Positions 8,730-17,722 of a stretch of 45,224 nucleotides of DNA are shown one piece after another. The notes beneath the pieces are model-generated. The model saw nothing but the letters and a program-made list of their open reading frames with translations, had not been told where the DNA came from and did not search any database. The stretch's first letter is position 1, and each line of letters opens with the position of its first letter. A program made the translations under genes and the position numbers. Source of the stretch: Deltaproteobacteria bacterium (GTDB taxonomy: Bacteria; Desulfobacterota; B13-G15; RBG-16-54-18); NCBI GenBank assembly GCA_016927065.1, contig JAFGNJ010000007.1, forward strand, positions 115,944 through 161,167, given 5' to 3'.

Positions 8730-8951
8730 TTAACTTTTTTTGTTGAATCGTTGTACTGCCCTTATACCGAAACCGAGGGCCAAGGCAACCCCGATGAGTA
8801 TAAGCAAAGAGGCAGCGAAAAAAACAGCGAAAAATTCCATTGGATGGTGAAGATCATAAGCAATCTTTAACATCACGAGGCCAAACGTTACAGCCCCAAG
8901 GGAAAGCAAAAAGAGGGCGCAATAGATGACTATATACAGCATTCCTTTCAT
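8730..8951 (-). CDS. Small two-helix membrane protein, function unknown
   Basis: A 73-residue protein with two hydrophobic helices (about residues 4-28 and 40-62) joined by a short loop, and a basic tail (RAVQRFNKKS). No family is recognised. It lies upstream of the Lpp-like gene on the same strand, but that gene has its own promoter, so the two need not be co-transcribed. The start at 8951 has a weak GGAATGA leader; an internal ATG three codons in is the alternative. The frame is clean and bounded by promoter regions on both sides, which supports it being real. Confidence 0.55.
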   Translation of the reverse strand: MKGMLYIVIYCALFLLSLGAVTFGLVMLKIAYDLHHPMEFFAVFFAASLLILIGVALALGFGIRAVQRFNKKS

Positions 8952-9007
8952 TTCATTCCATATTAGCCCAATTCACTCGCCTGCACAACCGCTGCCCGGA
9001 AGATATG

Positions 9008-9036
9008 TTGACGAACAACGGTTTTCATTATATTTT
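9008..9036 (+). promoter_or_regulatory. Sigma-70-type promoter for ftsH-tilS
   Basis: TTGACG (9008-9013) and TATTTT (9031-9036) are spaced by exactly 17 bases and lie about 80 bases upstream of ftsH. The region downstream is a short leader ending in AAAGGA before the ATG. Confidence 0.65.
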
Positions 9037-9117
9037 ATATAAATCACCCTCCGGGAAATGTACCCATGATACGCATTGTCGTGTGTATAACCACGAGAGG
9101 TCTTAAAGGACGATGAA

Positions 9118-10932
9118 ATGAAACAAACAAAGAAGAAGTTGCGCTTTCCTATCGGGTACCTCCTGCTCGCCCTGTGTGTCGCGTTCCTGCTAAACAGTCT
9201 TATCACAATACCTCGTGAAATCAAGATCGACTACAGCGAATTCAAGGATCTCCTGGCCGAAGATCGTATCAAAGAGGTGACCATAGAGAAGGAGCGGATC
9301 ACGGGAAAGGCCCTCATGGCCGGCGACAAGGGGGAGGAGGAAAAGGCCTTTGTAACCATACGCGTCGAAGATCCTCAATTGATCGCAGATCTGCGTCAGC
9401 ACGGGGTCACCTTTTCCGGCAAGCGCGAGAACACCCTGCTCAACAGCCTCATTGCGTGGGTTTTGCCCTTGCTCCTCATCGTGGGGATCTGGATCTTTTT
9501 CATGCGCAGGGTGGGGAGGGGGCCTGAGTTCATGTCCGTCGGGCGTTCCAAGGCCAAGATCCTCCCCGAGGATCAACTGGATGTCACCTTTGACGATGTG
9601 GCCGGTGTGGATGAAGCCACAGAGGAACTCAAGGAGGTCGTCGAGTTCCTGAGAAATCCAAAGAAATTCACCCAGCTGGGCGGAAAACTCCCCAAAGGGG
9701 TCTTGTTGGTCGGGCCTCCAGGGTGCGGCAAGACCCTCTTGGCCAAGGCCGTGGCCGGGGAGTCCAAGGTCCCCTTCTTCAGCATCAGCGGATCGGAGTT
9801 TGTGGAGATGTTCGTTGGTGTGGGGGCGGCGAGGGTGCGGGACCTCTTCGCCCGCGCCCTGGAGAAGGCCCCCTGCATCATCTTCGTCGATGAATTGGAC
9901 GCCCTCGGCAAGGCCAGAGGAATCAACCCCGTGGGGGGACACGACGAGCGTGAGCAGACCTTGAACCAGCTGTTGGTCGAAATGGACGGCTTCGACACCA
10001 AGAAGGGGGTCATCCTCATGGCCGCCACCAACCGCCCGGAGATCTTGGACCCTGCCCTGCTGAGGCCTGGTCGGTTTGATCGCCACGTCCTAGTGGATCG
10101 ACCGGACATCAAAGGGAGGCAGGCCATCCTCGAGATCCACGCCAAGGAGGTCAAATTGGCCAAAGACGTGGATTTTGCGGCCCTGGCAGGGATGACACCC
10201 GGATTTGTAGGTGCCGACCTGGCCAACGTCATCAACGAGGCGGCACTGCTGGCAGCCAGACGGGGTGAAAAGGCCGTGCGAATGGCCGAGATGGAAGAGG
10301 CCATCGAGCGAATCGTGGCGGGGCTGGAAAAGAAAACCCGGGTCATGAATAAACAAGAGCGTCGGATCGTAGCCTATCATGAGCTGGGGCATGCCCTGGT
10401 TGCCCTCTCCGTCCCCAACGCCGATCCCGTTCAAAAGGTCTCTATCATCCCACGGGGGATCGCGGCCCTGGGCTACACCCTTCAACGCCCTACCGAAGAT
10501 CGCTATCTCATGACCAAGTCCGAGCTCATCAATAGACTCACCACCCTGCTCGGGGGGAGGGTGGCGGAGGAATTGACCTTCGATGAGGTATCGACCGGGG
10601 CGCAGAACGACCTGGTCAAGGCAACGGACATCGCCCGCAGTATGGTGAAGGAATACGGCATGAGCGAGGCCATGGGGCTGGTGGCCTTTGAAAGGAATCG
10701 TCAGCCCCTGTATCTGCAGACCGCGCCATTTTCTTCCTCCCCGGAGTACAGCGAGGAGACCTCTCGCGCGATAGACGCAGAGATCAAGCGAATCGTGGAC
10801 GAGGCCCACCAGCGCGCCAGAAAGATACTCACCAAAAAGAAAAAGGTCCTCGATAAGGTGGCGCAGATCCTCTTGGAGAAAGAGGTCATCCAGGGGGACG
10901 AACTTAAGCGGCTGGTCTCCGAGGCAGGCTGA
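9118..10932 (+). CDS. ftsH: ATP-dependent zinc metalloprotease FtsH
   Basis: A 604-residue membrane AAA+ protease, slightly shorter than E. coli FtsH. Two membrane helices (about 11-31 and 109-128) enclose a periplasmic domain. The AAA module has Walker A GPPGCGKT at 199-206, Walker B ([11 protein letters not shown]) and the second region of homology ([20 protein letters not shown]). The peptidase site is H421-E-L-G-H425, with HELGH where many homologues have HEAGH. The C-terminal coiled region ends LKRLVSEAG. FtsH extracts and degrades membrane and unstable soluble proteins such as LpxC. AAAGGA precedes the ATG, and tilS starts one base after the stop. Confidence 0.97.
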   Translation: MKQTKKKLRFPIGYLLLALCVAFLLNSLITIPREIKIDYSEFKDLLAEDRIKEVTIEKERITGKALMAGDKGEEEKAFVTIRVEDPQLIADLRQHGVTFSGKRENTLLNSLIAWVLPLLLIVGIWIFFMRRVGRGPEFMSVGRSKAKILPEDQLDVTFDDVAGVDEATEELKEVVEFLRNPKKFTQLGGKLPKGVLLVGPPGCGKTLLAKAVAGESKVPFFSISGSEFVEMFVGVGAARVRDLFARALEKAPCIIFVDELDALGKARGINPVGGHDEREQTLNQLLVEMDGFDTKKGVILMAATNRPEILDPALLRPGRFDRHVLVDRPDIKGRQAILEIHAKEVKLAKDVDFAALAGMTPGFVGADLANVINEAALLAARRGEKAVRMAEMEEAIERIVAGLEKKTRVMNKQERRIVAYHELGHALVALSVPNADPVQKVSIIPRGIAALGYTLQRPTEDRYLMTKSELINRLTTLLGGRVAEELTFDEVSTGAQNDLVKATDIARSMVKEYGMSEAMGLVAFERNRQPLYLQTAPFSSSPEYSEETSRAIDAEIKRIVDEAHQRARKILTKKKKVLDKVAQILLEKEVIQGDELKRLVSEAG

Positions 10933-10933
10933 T

Positions 10934-12328
10934 ATGCCCCACAGCCCCGTCCCCGCCCTCCTCTCCCGGATTAAGGGGACCATTGCTTGCCACCACATGC
11001 TGGAGCCCCGCGACCATATCGGGGTAGCGGTGTCCGGAGGGGTCGATTCGGTCGTCCTCTTGGATGTGCTGGCGCGCTTGAGGGAGGAACTCCCTATTGA
11101 CTTGACTGTACTTCACCTCAACCACGGGATGAGGGGGGAGGAGGCCACACGAGACCAGCGGTTTGTTCAGGCCTTGAGCAAACAATACGCCTTACCCTGC
11201 GTTGACAAAGAAGTCGATTGCCCACGCTATAGAGAGGAGCACTCCCTCTCCCCCGAGGCGGCGGCCCGGGAGCTGCGGTATCGTTTCTTCGAGGAGGCCA
11301 TTGAGGGGCACAATCTGGATAAAGTGGCTATCGGCCAGACTGCGGATGACCAGGCCGAGACCGTCCTGATGAGGATCATCAAGGGCGGGGGGACACGGGG
11401 GCTTAAGGGGATACCCCCTGTCCGGGGGAGGTACATCCGCCCCCTGATTGAGGTATGGCATGAAGAGCTCCTGCACTATGCTCGGCACAAGGGGTTTCAG
11501 TTTGTCCAGGATAGCACCAACTTCCAAAATGACTATCTCCGGAATCGGATCCGCCATGAGCTCCTGCCCATCTTGCAGGGATATAATCCCGCTATAAAAG
11601 AACGGCTCCTGCACCTGGCCCAGATGCTGGGTGAGGACGAGGGCTACCTCGAAGGGCTGACCAATGAGGTGACGAAAAGGCTCGTGATCGGAGACGAAGA
11701 ATGCTCCATCCCCATTTCGGATTTCCTCTGCTTGCCCCAGGCCCTGCAGTCCAGGGTCCTGCAGCACGCCTTTGCTGGCCTCTCCTCAGGGGGTGTACTC
11801 GAATACCCCCATATCAAGGGCATCAAAGACCTGATCCAGGGGGGCGGAGGGAGCAAGCGGCTCGCCCTGCCAGGAGGGTATTGGGCGATGAGGGTCTACG
11901 ACACGCTCATGCTGGGACAGGAAACGAAAGAACCAAGGGGTTTAGCGAAGGCCATTGACCTCACCATTCCAGGCAGAACAAGGCTCAATGGATTCGATTG
12001 GGAAATAGAGGCGGTTGTGTCCGACAGACGGACCTCGCCCCGGCCGGACCCCGAAACAGCGTACCTCGACTACCATCACCTGACCTTCCCCCTCCGGGTA
12101 CGGTCCTTCCGGCCCGGTGATAGCTTTATACCCCTGGGGATGAACGGCCACAAGAAGCTCAAGGCGTTCTTTATCGACCTGAAGATCCCCCGCGCACAAC
12201 GGGCGAAGATACCGCTGGTAATCTCAGGTGATGATATCTGCTGGGTGGGGGGATTGAGAATCGATGAGCGGTTTAAGATCGGGAAGGACACGCGAAAGGT
12301 CCTGCAGTTGACCATGAAGAGGCTATAG
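10934..12328 (+). CDS. tilS: tRNA(Ile)-lysidine synthase
   Basis: A 464-residue N-type ATP pyrophosphatase. The PP-loop SGGVDS lies at 34-39, and the LNHGMRGEEATRDQRFV region follows. The middle carries DQAETVLMRIIKGGGTRGLKG, and the C-terminal TilS domains include RSFRPGDSFIPLGMNGHKKL. The enzyme turns C34 of the CAU-anticodon tRNA-Ile into lysidine, so that it reads AUA and is charged with isoleucine; it is essential in most bacteria. The ATG is one base after the ftsH stop, a common ftsH-tilS pairing, with translation presumably coupled. Its 3' end overlaps the convergent fmdB-like gene by six bases. Confidence 0.96.
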   Translation: MPHSPVPALLSRIKGTIACHHMLEPRDHIGVAVSGGVDSVVLLDVLARLREELPIDLTVLHLNHGMRGEEATRDQRFVQALSKQYALPCVDKEVDCPRYREEHSLSPEAAARELRYRFFEEAIEGHNLDKVAIGQTADDQAETVLMRIIKGGGTRGLKGIPPVRGRYIRPLIEVWHEELLHYARHKGFQFVQDSTNFQNDYLRNRIRHELLPILQGYNPAIKERLLHLAQMLGEDEGYLEGLTNEVTKRLVIGDEECSIPISDFLCLPQALQSRVLQHAFAGLSSGGVLEYPHIKGIKDLIQGGGGSKRLALPGGYWAMRVYDTLMLGQETKEPRGLAKAIDLTIPGRTRLNGFDWEIEAVVSDRRTSPRPDPETAYLDYHHLTFPLRVRSFRPGDSFIPLGMNGHKKLKAFFIDLKIPRAQRAKIPLVISGDDICWVGGLRIDERFKIGKDTRKVLQLTMKRL

Positions 12329-12670
12329 GGAATCTTCCGAAACCCCCGCCCCTCCCCCTTCTTCCTCCATGGCCTCCTCCACCATCTGGTCGAAATCCTC
12401 CCCCACATCCTCCCCCAGCTCCTTTCCCATCCGCTTCATCCAGCGGGCCATGGAGTGGGGGTCGTTCTCATCGATATCACCGAGGCGCGAGGGATCGGCC
12501 AGACGTTCCATCCGGTCCTCGTCCGAGCGCAAAAAAGAAACCCTTGAGATGAGTTTGGTGAGCTTGGACCCGCCGCACTCTTTGCATACCGGACGAAACC
12601 CCTCTGCCTTGAGGACTAAGAAGGTCGAACGCCGCCCGCAATCCTCACACTGATACTCATAAATAGGCAT
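12323..12670 (-). CDS. FmdB family zinc-ribbon protein
   Basis: A 115-residue protein opening with the FmdB signature MPIYEYQCEDCG. A second CxxC (VCKECGG) follows, forming one zinc ribbon over residues 8-38. The rest is acidic and polar (GKELGEDVGEDFDQMVEEAMEEE) and probably disordered. FmdB was named for a putative regulator in a formamidase/amidase operon, but the general function is unknown. It is convergent with tilS, with a six-base overlap of coding sequence. The upstream 236-base gap is shared with the divergent TPR lipoprotein. Confidence 0.85.
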   Translation of the reverse strand: MPIYEYQCEDCGRRSTFLVLKAEGFRPVCKECGGSKLTKLISRVSFLRSDEDRMERLADPSRLGDIDENDPHSMARWMKRMGKELGEDVGEDFDQMVEEAMEEEGGGAGVSEDSL

Positions 12671-12846
12671 GACACAACTTCTTCAGAAAATAGGCCCCCT
12701 TTGGGGGTCTAATCGAAAACTTGATTCTCCGCTAACGACATGAAATTACATAATCACAAATCACTAAAAATCTTAAAAAAACGTACCACAACAATCAAAA
12801 AGTGTCAATATGTGTCAAAATTTTTGGTAGGTAAGGGATTCTAATT

Positions 12847-12874
12847 TTGTAGAAAATAAGTTAATATATATAAA
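12847..12874 (+). promoter_or_regulatory. Candidate promoter for the TPR lipoprotein
   Basis: TTGTAG (12847-12852) and TATAAA (12869-12874) are 16 bases apart in a very AT-rich leader. The heptamer GTGTCAA occurs twice with a 10-base period just upstream (12802-12808 and 12812-12818), a possible activator site. GGAGG precedes the ATG at 12907 with 8-base spacing. Confidence 0.45.
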
Positions 12875-12906
12875 TTGCTAGGTATCCAAATATGGAGGTT
12901 TAGGAC

Positions 12907-13896
12907 ATGCGGTTACGGTCATTGTTCTGTATTACGGTCATTGCCTTACTTTTGACAGGCTGTGTTCAGGTCGTGAAAGATCAGTACCATGCGGTGAAAC
13001 AGATTACCGTAGGCCAGTATTATCTCGATCAAAAAAAATATCAGAAAGGCATTGAAGTATTCCGGCAAGAAGTACACCTTCATCCGAATAATGGAGAGGC
13101 GCATTATTACTTGGGTCGCTTCCTATTGGCCGAAAATCACGAAAAGGAGGCTCTTGATTACTTAAAACGGGCTGTTGAACTCTCTTCTAAAAAAGCGGAT
13201 TATCATTTTTGGCTCGGTGTCGCTTATGGCTTCAATAAAAGCAAGGACTTAGAAAGGGAGAGTTATCTCAGTGCCCTCAAACTTGACGAAAATCATGTTC
13301 AAGCTCTCACCTATCTGGGTCACAACCAGCTTGAGCGGGGAAAATATAAGGAGGCTCTTAACTCATACAGTAAGGCGCTTACACTCTGGCCAGAGAACCC
13401 CTCAGCACTCTATAATCGAGCCTTGATTATGAAACAATTAGGAAGAACGCCGGAGGAGAAAACGGCGTGGAAAATATATCTGGCCTCCTACCCGGCAGGG
13501 GCCATGGCCCGTCTGGCTGTCGTGCATCTGAATGCCCTTGGTGATTTTTCGTATCGAAATTATCTTATCGGTCTTCGCACGGTCACCTTGGAAAAAATTC
13601 AGTTTGAGCCATTTACTACCAAGATATCTGAGGATTCTCGGCCGTCCCTGGATTTCTTGGGCAATATACTGAAAAATAAAAACAAGCTATCCATCCATAT
13701 CGTAGTCTACCAGAAAAAAAACAAAGAATTGGCCGAAGCCAGGGCCAAAAGTATCAAGAAATACCTCTTGAAGGAATTTAACGAGATAGAATCGTCACGC
13801 CTTAAAGTAAGTTGGTTTGATGTTCCGGAAAGGATTAAAATCAACAAAACCACTTATCAAGAAAATGAATCAATCAATTTTATCACTGCCCAATAA
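12907..13896 (+). CDS. TPR lipoprotein with a degenerate OmpA-like C-terminus
   Basis: A 329-residue exported lipoprotein; the lipobox LLTGC puts the lipidated Cys at 19. Residues about 35-190 form four to five tetratricopeptide repeats (GQYYLDQKKYQKGIEVF, EALDYLKRAVELS, YKEALNSYSKALTLWPEN). The C-terminal part (SRPSLDFLGNILKNKNKL, LAEARAKSIKKYLLKEF, SRLKVSWFDVPERI) follows the spacing of an OmpA-like peptidoglycan-binding domain but lacks most of its usual residues. It is clearly paralogous to the protein at 14597-15748, which shares the order of repeats, an LGDFSY motif and the same C-terminus. A role in envelope sensing or assembly is inferred. Confidence 0.75.
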   Translation: MRLRSLFCITVIALLLTGCVQVVKDQYHAVKQITVGQYYLDQKKYQKGIEVFRQEVHLHPNNGEAHYYLGRFLLAENHEKEALDYLKRAVELSSKKADYHFWLGVAYGFNKSKDLERESYLSALKLDENHVQALTYLGHNQLERGKYKEALNSYSKALTLWPENPSALYNRALIMKQLGRTPEEKTAWKIYLASYPAGAMARLAVVHLNALGDFSYRNYLIGLRTVTLEKIQFEPFTTKISEDSRPSLDFLGNILKNKNKLSIHIVVYQKKNKELAEARAKSIKKYLLKEFNEIESSRLKVSWFDVPERIKINKTTYQENESINFITAQ

Positions 13897-14013
13897 GATG
13901 AAGCGATACGTAATCTTTAAAGATATGAGCCCTTTGGCTACTCAATGCAACAACCCCCTCTTTTTTTTCAAGAGGACCTTGTGACCAAATACCTCCCTTT
14001 TACGTATATATAA

Positions 14014-14613
14014 ATGAAAAGTAATAAACGAGCAAAATCTCATAAAAATAATGCGGGTACTCTTGATGATGAACAAGTTGTCACGAAGGTGTTAGAGGGT
14101 GATAGAAATGCCTTTGCAGTCCTGGTCAGGAGGTACCATAAACAGGTGTTCACGCTCATGAACCGCTTTGCCAACTCCCCCACTGATGCGGCTGACCTTA
14201 CCCAAGACGCCTTTTTGAAGGCATATACGAGACTCGAAACGTTTCATCCTGGGAAAAGGTTTTTCGTTTGGCTCTATACCTTATCTCTAAATCTGGCGCG
14301 TGACTATGCACGAAAAAACAAAAAGCACAATGACAATCTTCTTAAGGAGTTAGGAGACAACTATGGAGAAATCCCTACTCAAGAGGGTCGCTTGATACAG
14401 CAAGGGAATACAATAGCATTGTTTGATGCGCTTAATCGTCTTCCTGAGGATTTTAGAGAGGCCCTTATACTCCGTTATAAAGAAGACTTCTCAGTAAAAG
14501 TTATCGCTAGAATCCTTAATCTTTCTGTAAGTGGAGTAAAAATGCGTATCTATCGTGGGCTTAGCAAACTCCGTGAGATATATTTGGAGAGTGATCATGA
14601 AAAAGATATTTAA
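14014..14613 (+). CDS. ECF-type RNA polymerase sigma factor
   Basis: A 199-residue sigma factor. Region 2 is at about residues 25-95 (AFAVLVRRYHKQVFTLMNRF, DAADLTQDAFLKAYTRLETF, FFVWLYTLSLNLARDYARK). Region 4 is at about 135-185 (LNRLPEDFREALILRYKEDF, VIARILNLSVSGVKMRIYRG). Sigma-1.1 and region 3 are missing, as in ECF factors. A basic N-terminal extension precedes region 2. No ribosome-binding site is visible before the ATG, so initiation may be leaderless or weak. It overlaps by 17 bases a membrane-anchored protein placed where an anti-sigma factor is expected, which suggests control from the envelope. Confidence 0.92.
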   Translation: MKSNKRAKSHKNNAGTLDDEQVVTKVLEGDRNAFAVLVRRYHKQVFTLMNRFANSPTDAADLTQDAFLKAYTRLETFHPGKRFFVWLYTLSLNLARDYARKNKKHNDNLLKELGDNYGEIPTQEGRLIQQGNTIALFDALNRLPEDFREALILRYKEDFSVKVIARILNLSVSGVKMRIYRGLSKLREIYLESDHEKDI

Positions 14614-15748
14614 ACCCTTCGATGAGAAACTGATACAAGAAGAACAAAAGTCTCATCATGTAATCCGTATGATCCGCAATGTGCCGGATGCCGATCCTCC
14701 TCAGGGGCTTGAGGAAAGAGTGATGAGTTCACTACCACCGCGCAAAACGGTCCCTCAATGGAGAAAGCTCTACCGCCTCGCATTAACACCTCAGACTGTA
14801 CGTTTTACACCATTGAAACTTGTTACCTCTGTAATCTGTTGCGCCCTTGTCCTTTTCTTTGTCACCGTATGGTTCAACGGAGACAATGCCTCTCGCCAGG
14901 CCTTGAACACCGCTGATATGCGGATTCCAGAGGCCCATTTTTATATGGGGCGATCACTGTTAGCCTCAAATCAACCGGAAAAGGCGCTCCCCTACCTCGA
15001 AAAGGCGGTGGCACTGTCACCTGATCAAGCTGATTTTCATTTCTGGCTCGGTGTAGCTCATTGGGCCCACAAGGACTTTATAGAAGAAAGAAATCAATAT
15101 GCGCAGGCCATAGACCTCGAACCAGATCATATCCTAGCTAATTTATACCTTGGACATAACTTCATGGACAGGGGGGAGTGGGACAAAGCCCTTGTTCAAT
15201 ACGATAAAGTCCTTGCTGTGGATCCCAACCTACCTCATGCCTTGTATAATCGCGGCTTAATCTTTAGGAATCTCGGAAAAACTGCTGAGGAGACCATTGT
15301 CTGGAAGGAATATCTCAAGGTGAATCAAAGAGGAAAATGGGCTGTGCGTGCAGCAGAGCATCTCAACGACCTGGGGGATTTTTCATATGGCATCCACCCC
15401 ATAGGTCCTGTGCGAATTGTCATCAAAAGACCTTCTTTTAGCGCTTCCGATACCCTTTTACCAGATTGTCTCTCATCACTGGACCAAATAGGGTATGTCT
15501 TGGGAAACAACCCAAATCTGTATGTCCACGTGGTGGTCTATTTCAAAGACAACCACAAACGCGCCTTGGCTCGGGCAAAAACCATTAAAGGATATCTCAC
15601 CAGGAAATATCCGAGCGTTGATCCAGCGAGGATAAAAATAAGCTGGTTCTCCTGTGCGGAAAAAATAGTGGCCAATGATAAAACGTTCCTTTTAAATGAA
15701 TCAGTACGTTTTATTGGCCTCACAACAAATAAAAAGGAGATAATATAA
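14597..15748 (+). CDS. Membrane-anchored TPR protein, candidate anti-sigma sensor
   Basis: A 383-residue protein. A cytoplasmic N-terminus of about 70 residues contains VIRMIRNVPDADPPQGLEER, a type of segment often seen in anti-sigma-like proteins. One membrane helix (about 73-93, VTSVICCALVLFFVTVWF) follows. Outside are four to five TPRs (EAHFYMGRSLLASNQPEKAL, WLGVAHWAHKDF, EWDKALVQYDKVLAVDPN) and a degenerate OmpA-like C-terminus. It is paralogous to the lipoprotein at 12907-13896. The longer frame from 14555 is rejected because ATG 14597 fits the coupled overlap with the sigma gene. No zinc-binding anti-sigma HxxxCxxC motif is seen, so the anti-sigma role is inferred from context only. Confidence 0.72.
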   Translation: MKKIFKPFDEKLIQEEQKSHHVIRMIRNVPDADPPQGLEERVMSSLPPRKTVPQWRKLYRLALTPQTVRFTPLKLVTSVICCALVLFFVTVWFNGDNASRQALNTADMRIPEAHFYMGRSLLASNQPEKALPYLEKAVALSPDQADFHFWLGVAHWAHKDFIEERNQYAQAIDLEPDHILANLYLGHNFMDRGEWDKALVQYDKVLAVDPNLPHALYNRGLIFRNLGKTAEETIVWKEYLKVNQRGKWAVRAAEHLNDLGDFSYGIHPIGPVRIVIKRPSFSASDTLLPDCLSSLDQIGYVLGNNPNLYVHVVVYFKDNHKRALARAKTIKGYLTRKYPSVDPARIKISWFSCAEKIVANDKTFLLNESVRFIGLTTNKKEII

Positions 15749-16548
15749 TGATGAAACAACTAAAGGCATCCTTGATCCTTTGTATTGCATCGGCACTGGT
15801 GTTGATGGTCGCCTTATGTATAAGCCCCATATCAACATGGGCCCAGACATCGGGGACCGATGATACAACAACAGTAGGGAGCACTTCTGGCGAAGATGAG
15901 GGTACTACAGAAGGTGGCGAGGAAGGTGATGATACGACAGTAGACGAAGAGGAACCCGCCTTTAATAATCCTGCACAGGCCCAACATGCTGCAAACCTTG
16001 CCGAGGCTGCTGCCACAGGGCCCTCAGATGAATTGGGGGAGGCCCTTGAAAACCTCGCCGAAGCCGAGAAGGCCCTAGAGGAAGCCATTGCATCTGGGGA
16101 CAAAGCGGCGATCGAAGCTGCCCAAAAGGCATACGATGAGGCCAATGAAAAAGCTGAAGGACTTGCGGCCGAAGAAACGGGTGTTACTGTCGAAGATATC
16201 GCTGCGATGCGTGCTGAAGGTATGGGCTGGGGACAAATCGCTCATACCCTGGGAGTCCATCCTTCGGTTCTGGGACTTGGCCACAAATTTCAAGAGACTG
16301 AGATGGAAGAAGCCACTGCCCGCAATACAAAATCTGACTCGTCTTTTGTAGGACACGGCGTCGGCCAGGGTACAGGGCAAGGTCTTGCGCTCGGCCACGA
16401 CAAAGCTGCCGATGGCAGCAAAGGCGGCAAGGGTGGCGGCCAAGGCGGTGGCCAAGGTCAAGGCGGTGGTAAAGGTGGCGGCCAAGGTCAGGGTGGAGGC
16501 CAAGGCGGCGGTCACGGAGGTGGACACGGAGGCGGCAACAATAAGTAA
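15748..16548 (+). CDS. Secreted acidic and glycine-rich protein
   Basis: A 266-residue exported protein; the signal peptide ends near residue 33 (STWAQ). Next is an acidic Thr/Glu/Asp/Gly segment (about 34-70), then Ala/Glu-rich helix (about 72-145). A conserved-looking motif (DIAAMRAEGMGWGQIAHTLG then VLGLGH, about 150-175) follows, and then a tail of repeated GGGQGQGGG-type units with Lys and His. The low-complexity tail may be flexible or bind polyanions or metal. Its ATG overlaps the stop of the upstream TPR gene (TAATG), with AAGGAG eight bases before, so it belongs to the sigma-factor operon. Function unknown. Confidence 0.75.
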   Translation: MMKQLKASLILCIASALVLMVALCISPISTWAQTSGTDDTTTVGSTSGEDEGTTEGGEEGDDTTVDEEEPAFNNPAQAQHAANLAEAAATGPSDELGEALENLAEAEKALEEAIASGDKAAIEAAQKAYDEANEKAEGLAAEETGVTVEDIAAMRAEGMGWGQIAHTLGVHPSVLGLGHKFQETEMEEATARNTKSDSSFVGHGVGQGTGQGLALGHDKAADGSKGGKGGGQGGGQGQGGGKGGGQGQGGGQGGGHGGGHGGGNNK

Positions 16549-16600
16549 TGAAAACTCTCTTTTAGAAGAATAGTATAAAAACACTAATCTAGTGATCATA

Positions 16601-16642
16601 AAAGGCCGTAGGATCGGAGAGTGTTCTACGGCCTTTCTTTTT
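16601..16642 (+). terminator. Strong terminator after the ECF/TPR operon
   Basis: A perfect 11-bp stem (AAAGGCCGTAG at 16601-16611, CTACGGCCTTT at 16626-16636) with a 14-base loop is followed by CTTTTT. On the minus strand the stem is followed by TTTTAT, so it may also end the convergent acyltransferase transcript. Confidence 0.85.
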
Positions 16643-16716
16643 AAGGTTGTTAACTATGTTACCTTGTTTCCCCTACCCTTCCCCCGTTCAGGAAACATAA
16701 CGGACTCGCCTGCTCA

Positions 16717-17403
16717 TCAATCCCCTGATAAGCCAAGTATCGTCCGCGCCTCATCGCGTAGGTTATTCATCTGCCGCTCGATTTCCTCGTTCAATTGCAG
16801 CGCCTGTTCATCGGTCAGCCTGCGCGGAATGGGGATCGCCCGGTCATAGACAATGACTGCCTTGCTGAAGGGCTTGGGAATCTCAAATCGGTCCCAGCTG
16901 CGCAATTGCCAGGCCCGCGAGCTCGCGCACCCAAAAGGCACTACCGCATGTCCGGAAAGCGCGCCTAAAAACACCACCCCGGGCTGAGCCCGATACACTG
17001 GGCCACGCGGACCATCCGGCGTTATGGCAACATGATGGCCGTCCTTTAATTCCCGGACCAGGCCGCGCAGGGCATTGACCTTGCCGCTGCTCGTGGAAGA
17101 ACGGACCGTGCGGAACCCGAAGTATTCCAGAACCCTGGTAATATAATCCCCGTCCCGGGATCGGGAAACCAACACTCGGATTCCAAAATTGCGGAAAAAA
17201 TAGGCGGCCAAGAGCTGTTGGTTGTGCCAGAAGGCATATATAAGCGGCTTCGCTGGTTTACCATAGGGTGAAGTGTGGTGCGGATCAATGAGCGTAATGC
17301 GCATGGTCATGCCGATCAGGCGGGTAAAGCCAACCAACAGGGGAATCAAGGCCAGGATAAAGCGGTGCTTAAATGATACGTTGTGTTTTTTATCCAAGGT
17401 CAA
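16717..17403 (-). CDS. Lysophospholipid acyltransferase-like protein (DUF374 family)
   Basis: A 228-residue protein with an N-terminal hydrophobic segment (FILALIPLLVGFTRLIG). Acyltransferase-like blocks follow: an HxxxxD-type FWHNQQL near residue 59, SRSRDGDYITRVLEYFGF, and a TPDGPRGP block near 128. These define the DUF374 branch of the LPLAT superfamily, which acts on lipid or lipid A precursors at the inner membrane; the exact substrate is not predictable. The start is a TTG (17403, or 17397, which sits six bases after GGGG); no ATG is available early in the frame. It stands alone and converges on the Gly-rich protein gene. Confidence 0.8.
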   Translation of the reverse strand: MTLDKKHNVSFKHRFILALIPLLVGFTRLIGMTMRITLIDPHHTSPYGKPAKPLIYAFWHNQQLLAAYFFRNFGIRVLVSRSRDGDYITRVLEYFGFRTVRSSTSSGKVNALRGLVRELKDGHHVAITPDGPRGPVYRAQPGVVFLGALSGHAVVPFGCASSRAWQLRSWDRFEIPKPFSKAVIVYDRAIPIPRRLTDEQALQLNEEIERQMNNLRDEARTILGLSGD

Positions 17404-17623
17404 CCCCGATCTTTAAAAAAATTCCTTTACACGGTCATGGTGCGGAGCGTCAACGCCGAAGCGATCCTCTTGCAAAACCCTAGCATAGCAACAATAACGT
17501 GTCAATTTGTTCTGGAATTTGCTAACGATGGATTTGTATGCCGTGATTACCTTACACGACACTATACAAGACAGCTTACAGCAATTTCGTCGTGCGCCAC
17601 TCTTTATCGTTCCCATTTTAAGA

Positions 17624-17652
17624 TTGACCGTACGCTTATACTATGATATTTA
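17624..17652 (+). promoter_or_regulatory. Sigma-70-type promoter upstream of carA
   Basis: TTGACC (17624-17629) and TATTTA (17647-17652) are separated by 17 bases. A transcript from here would begin near 17659 and must pass the terminator at 17700-17722 before reaching carA. Confidence 0.55.
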
Positions 17653-17699
17653 TAAACAGATGAAAGATTGGAAAAGGAACGGTTTGTAAGGTCAAAGAA

Positions 17700-17722
17700 G
17701 ACCCCGTAAGGGGTTTTTTTTT
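17700..17722 (+). terminator. Terminator in the carA leader (possible attenuator)
   Basis: ACCCC/GGGGT stem with a GTAA loop (17701-17714) is followed by a run of nine T. It lies 20 bases before the carA ATG and downstream of a good promoter. An alternative small pairing, GGTC (17690-17693) with GACC (17700-17703), would use the left arm of the terminator stem, which is the geometry of an attenuator, though only four base pairs long. It could equally end a transcript from upstream. Confidence 0.7.

Noticed and set aside
9190..10346. Long minus-strand open frames opposite ftsH
   Set aside because: They are shadows of a GC-biased gene; the FtsH frame carries every family motif and the opposite frames have none.
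13957..13975. CCTCTT/AAGAGG hairpin after the TPR lipoprotein as terminator
   Set aside because: The T-run is in the loop, not after the stem, so it does not fit a Rho-independent terminator.
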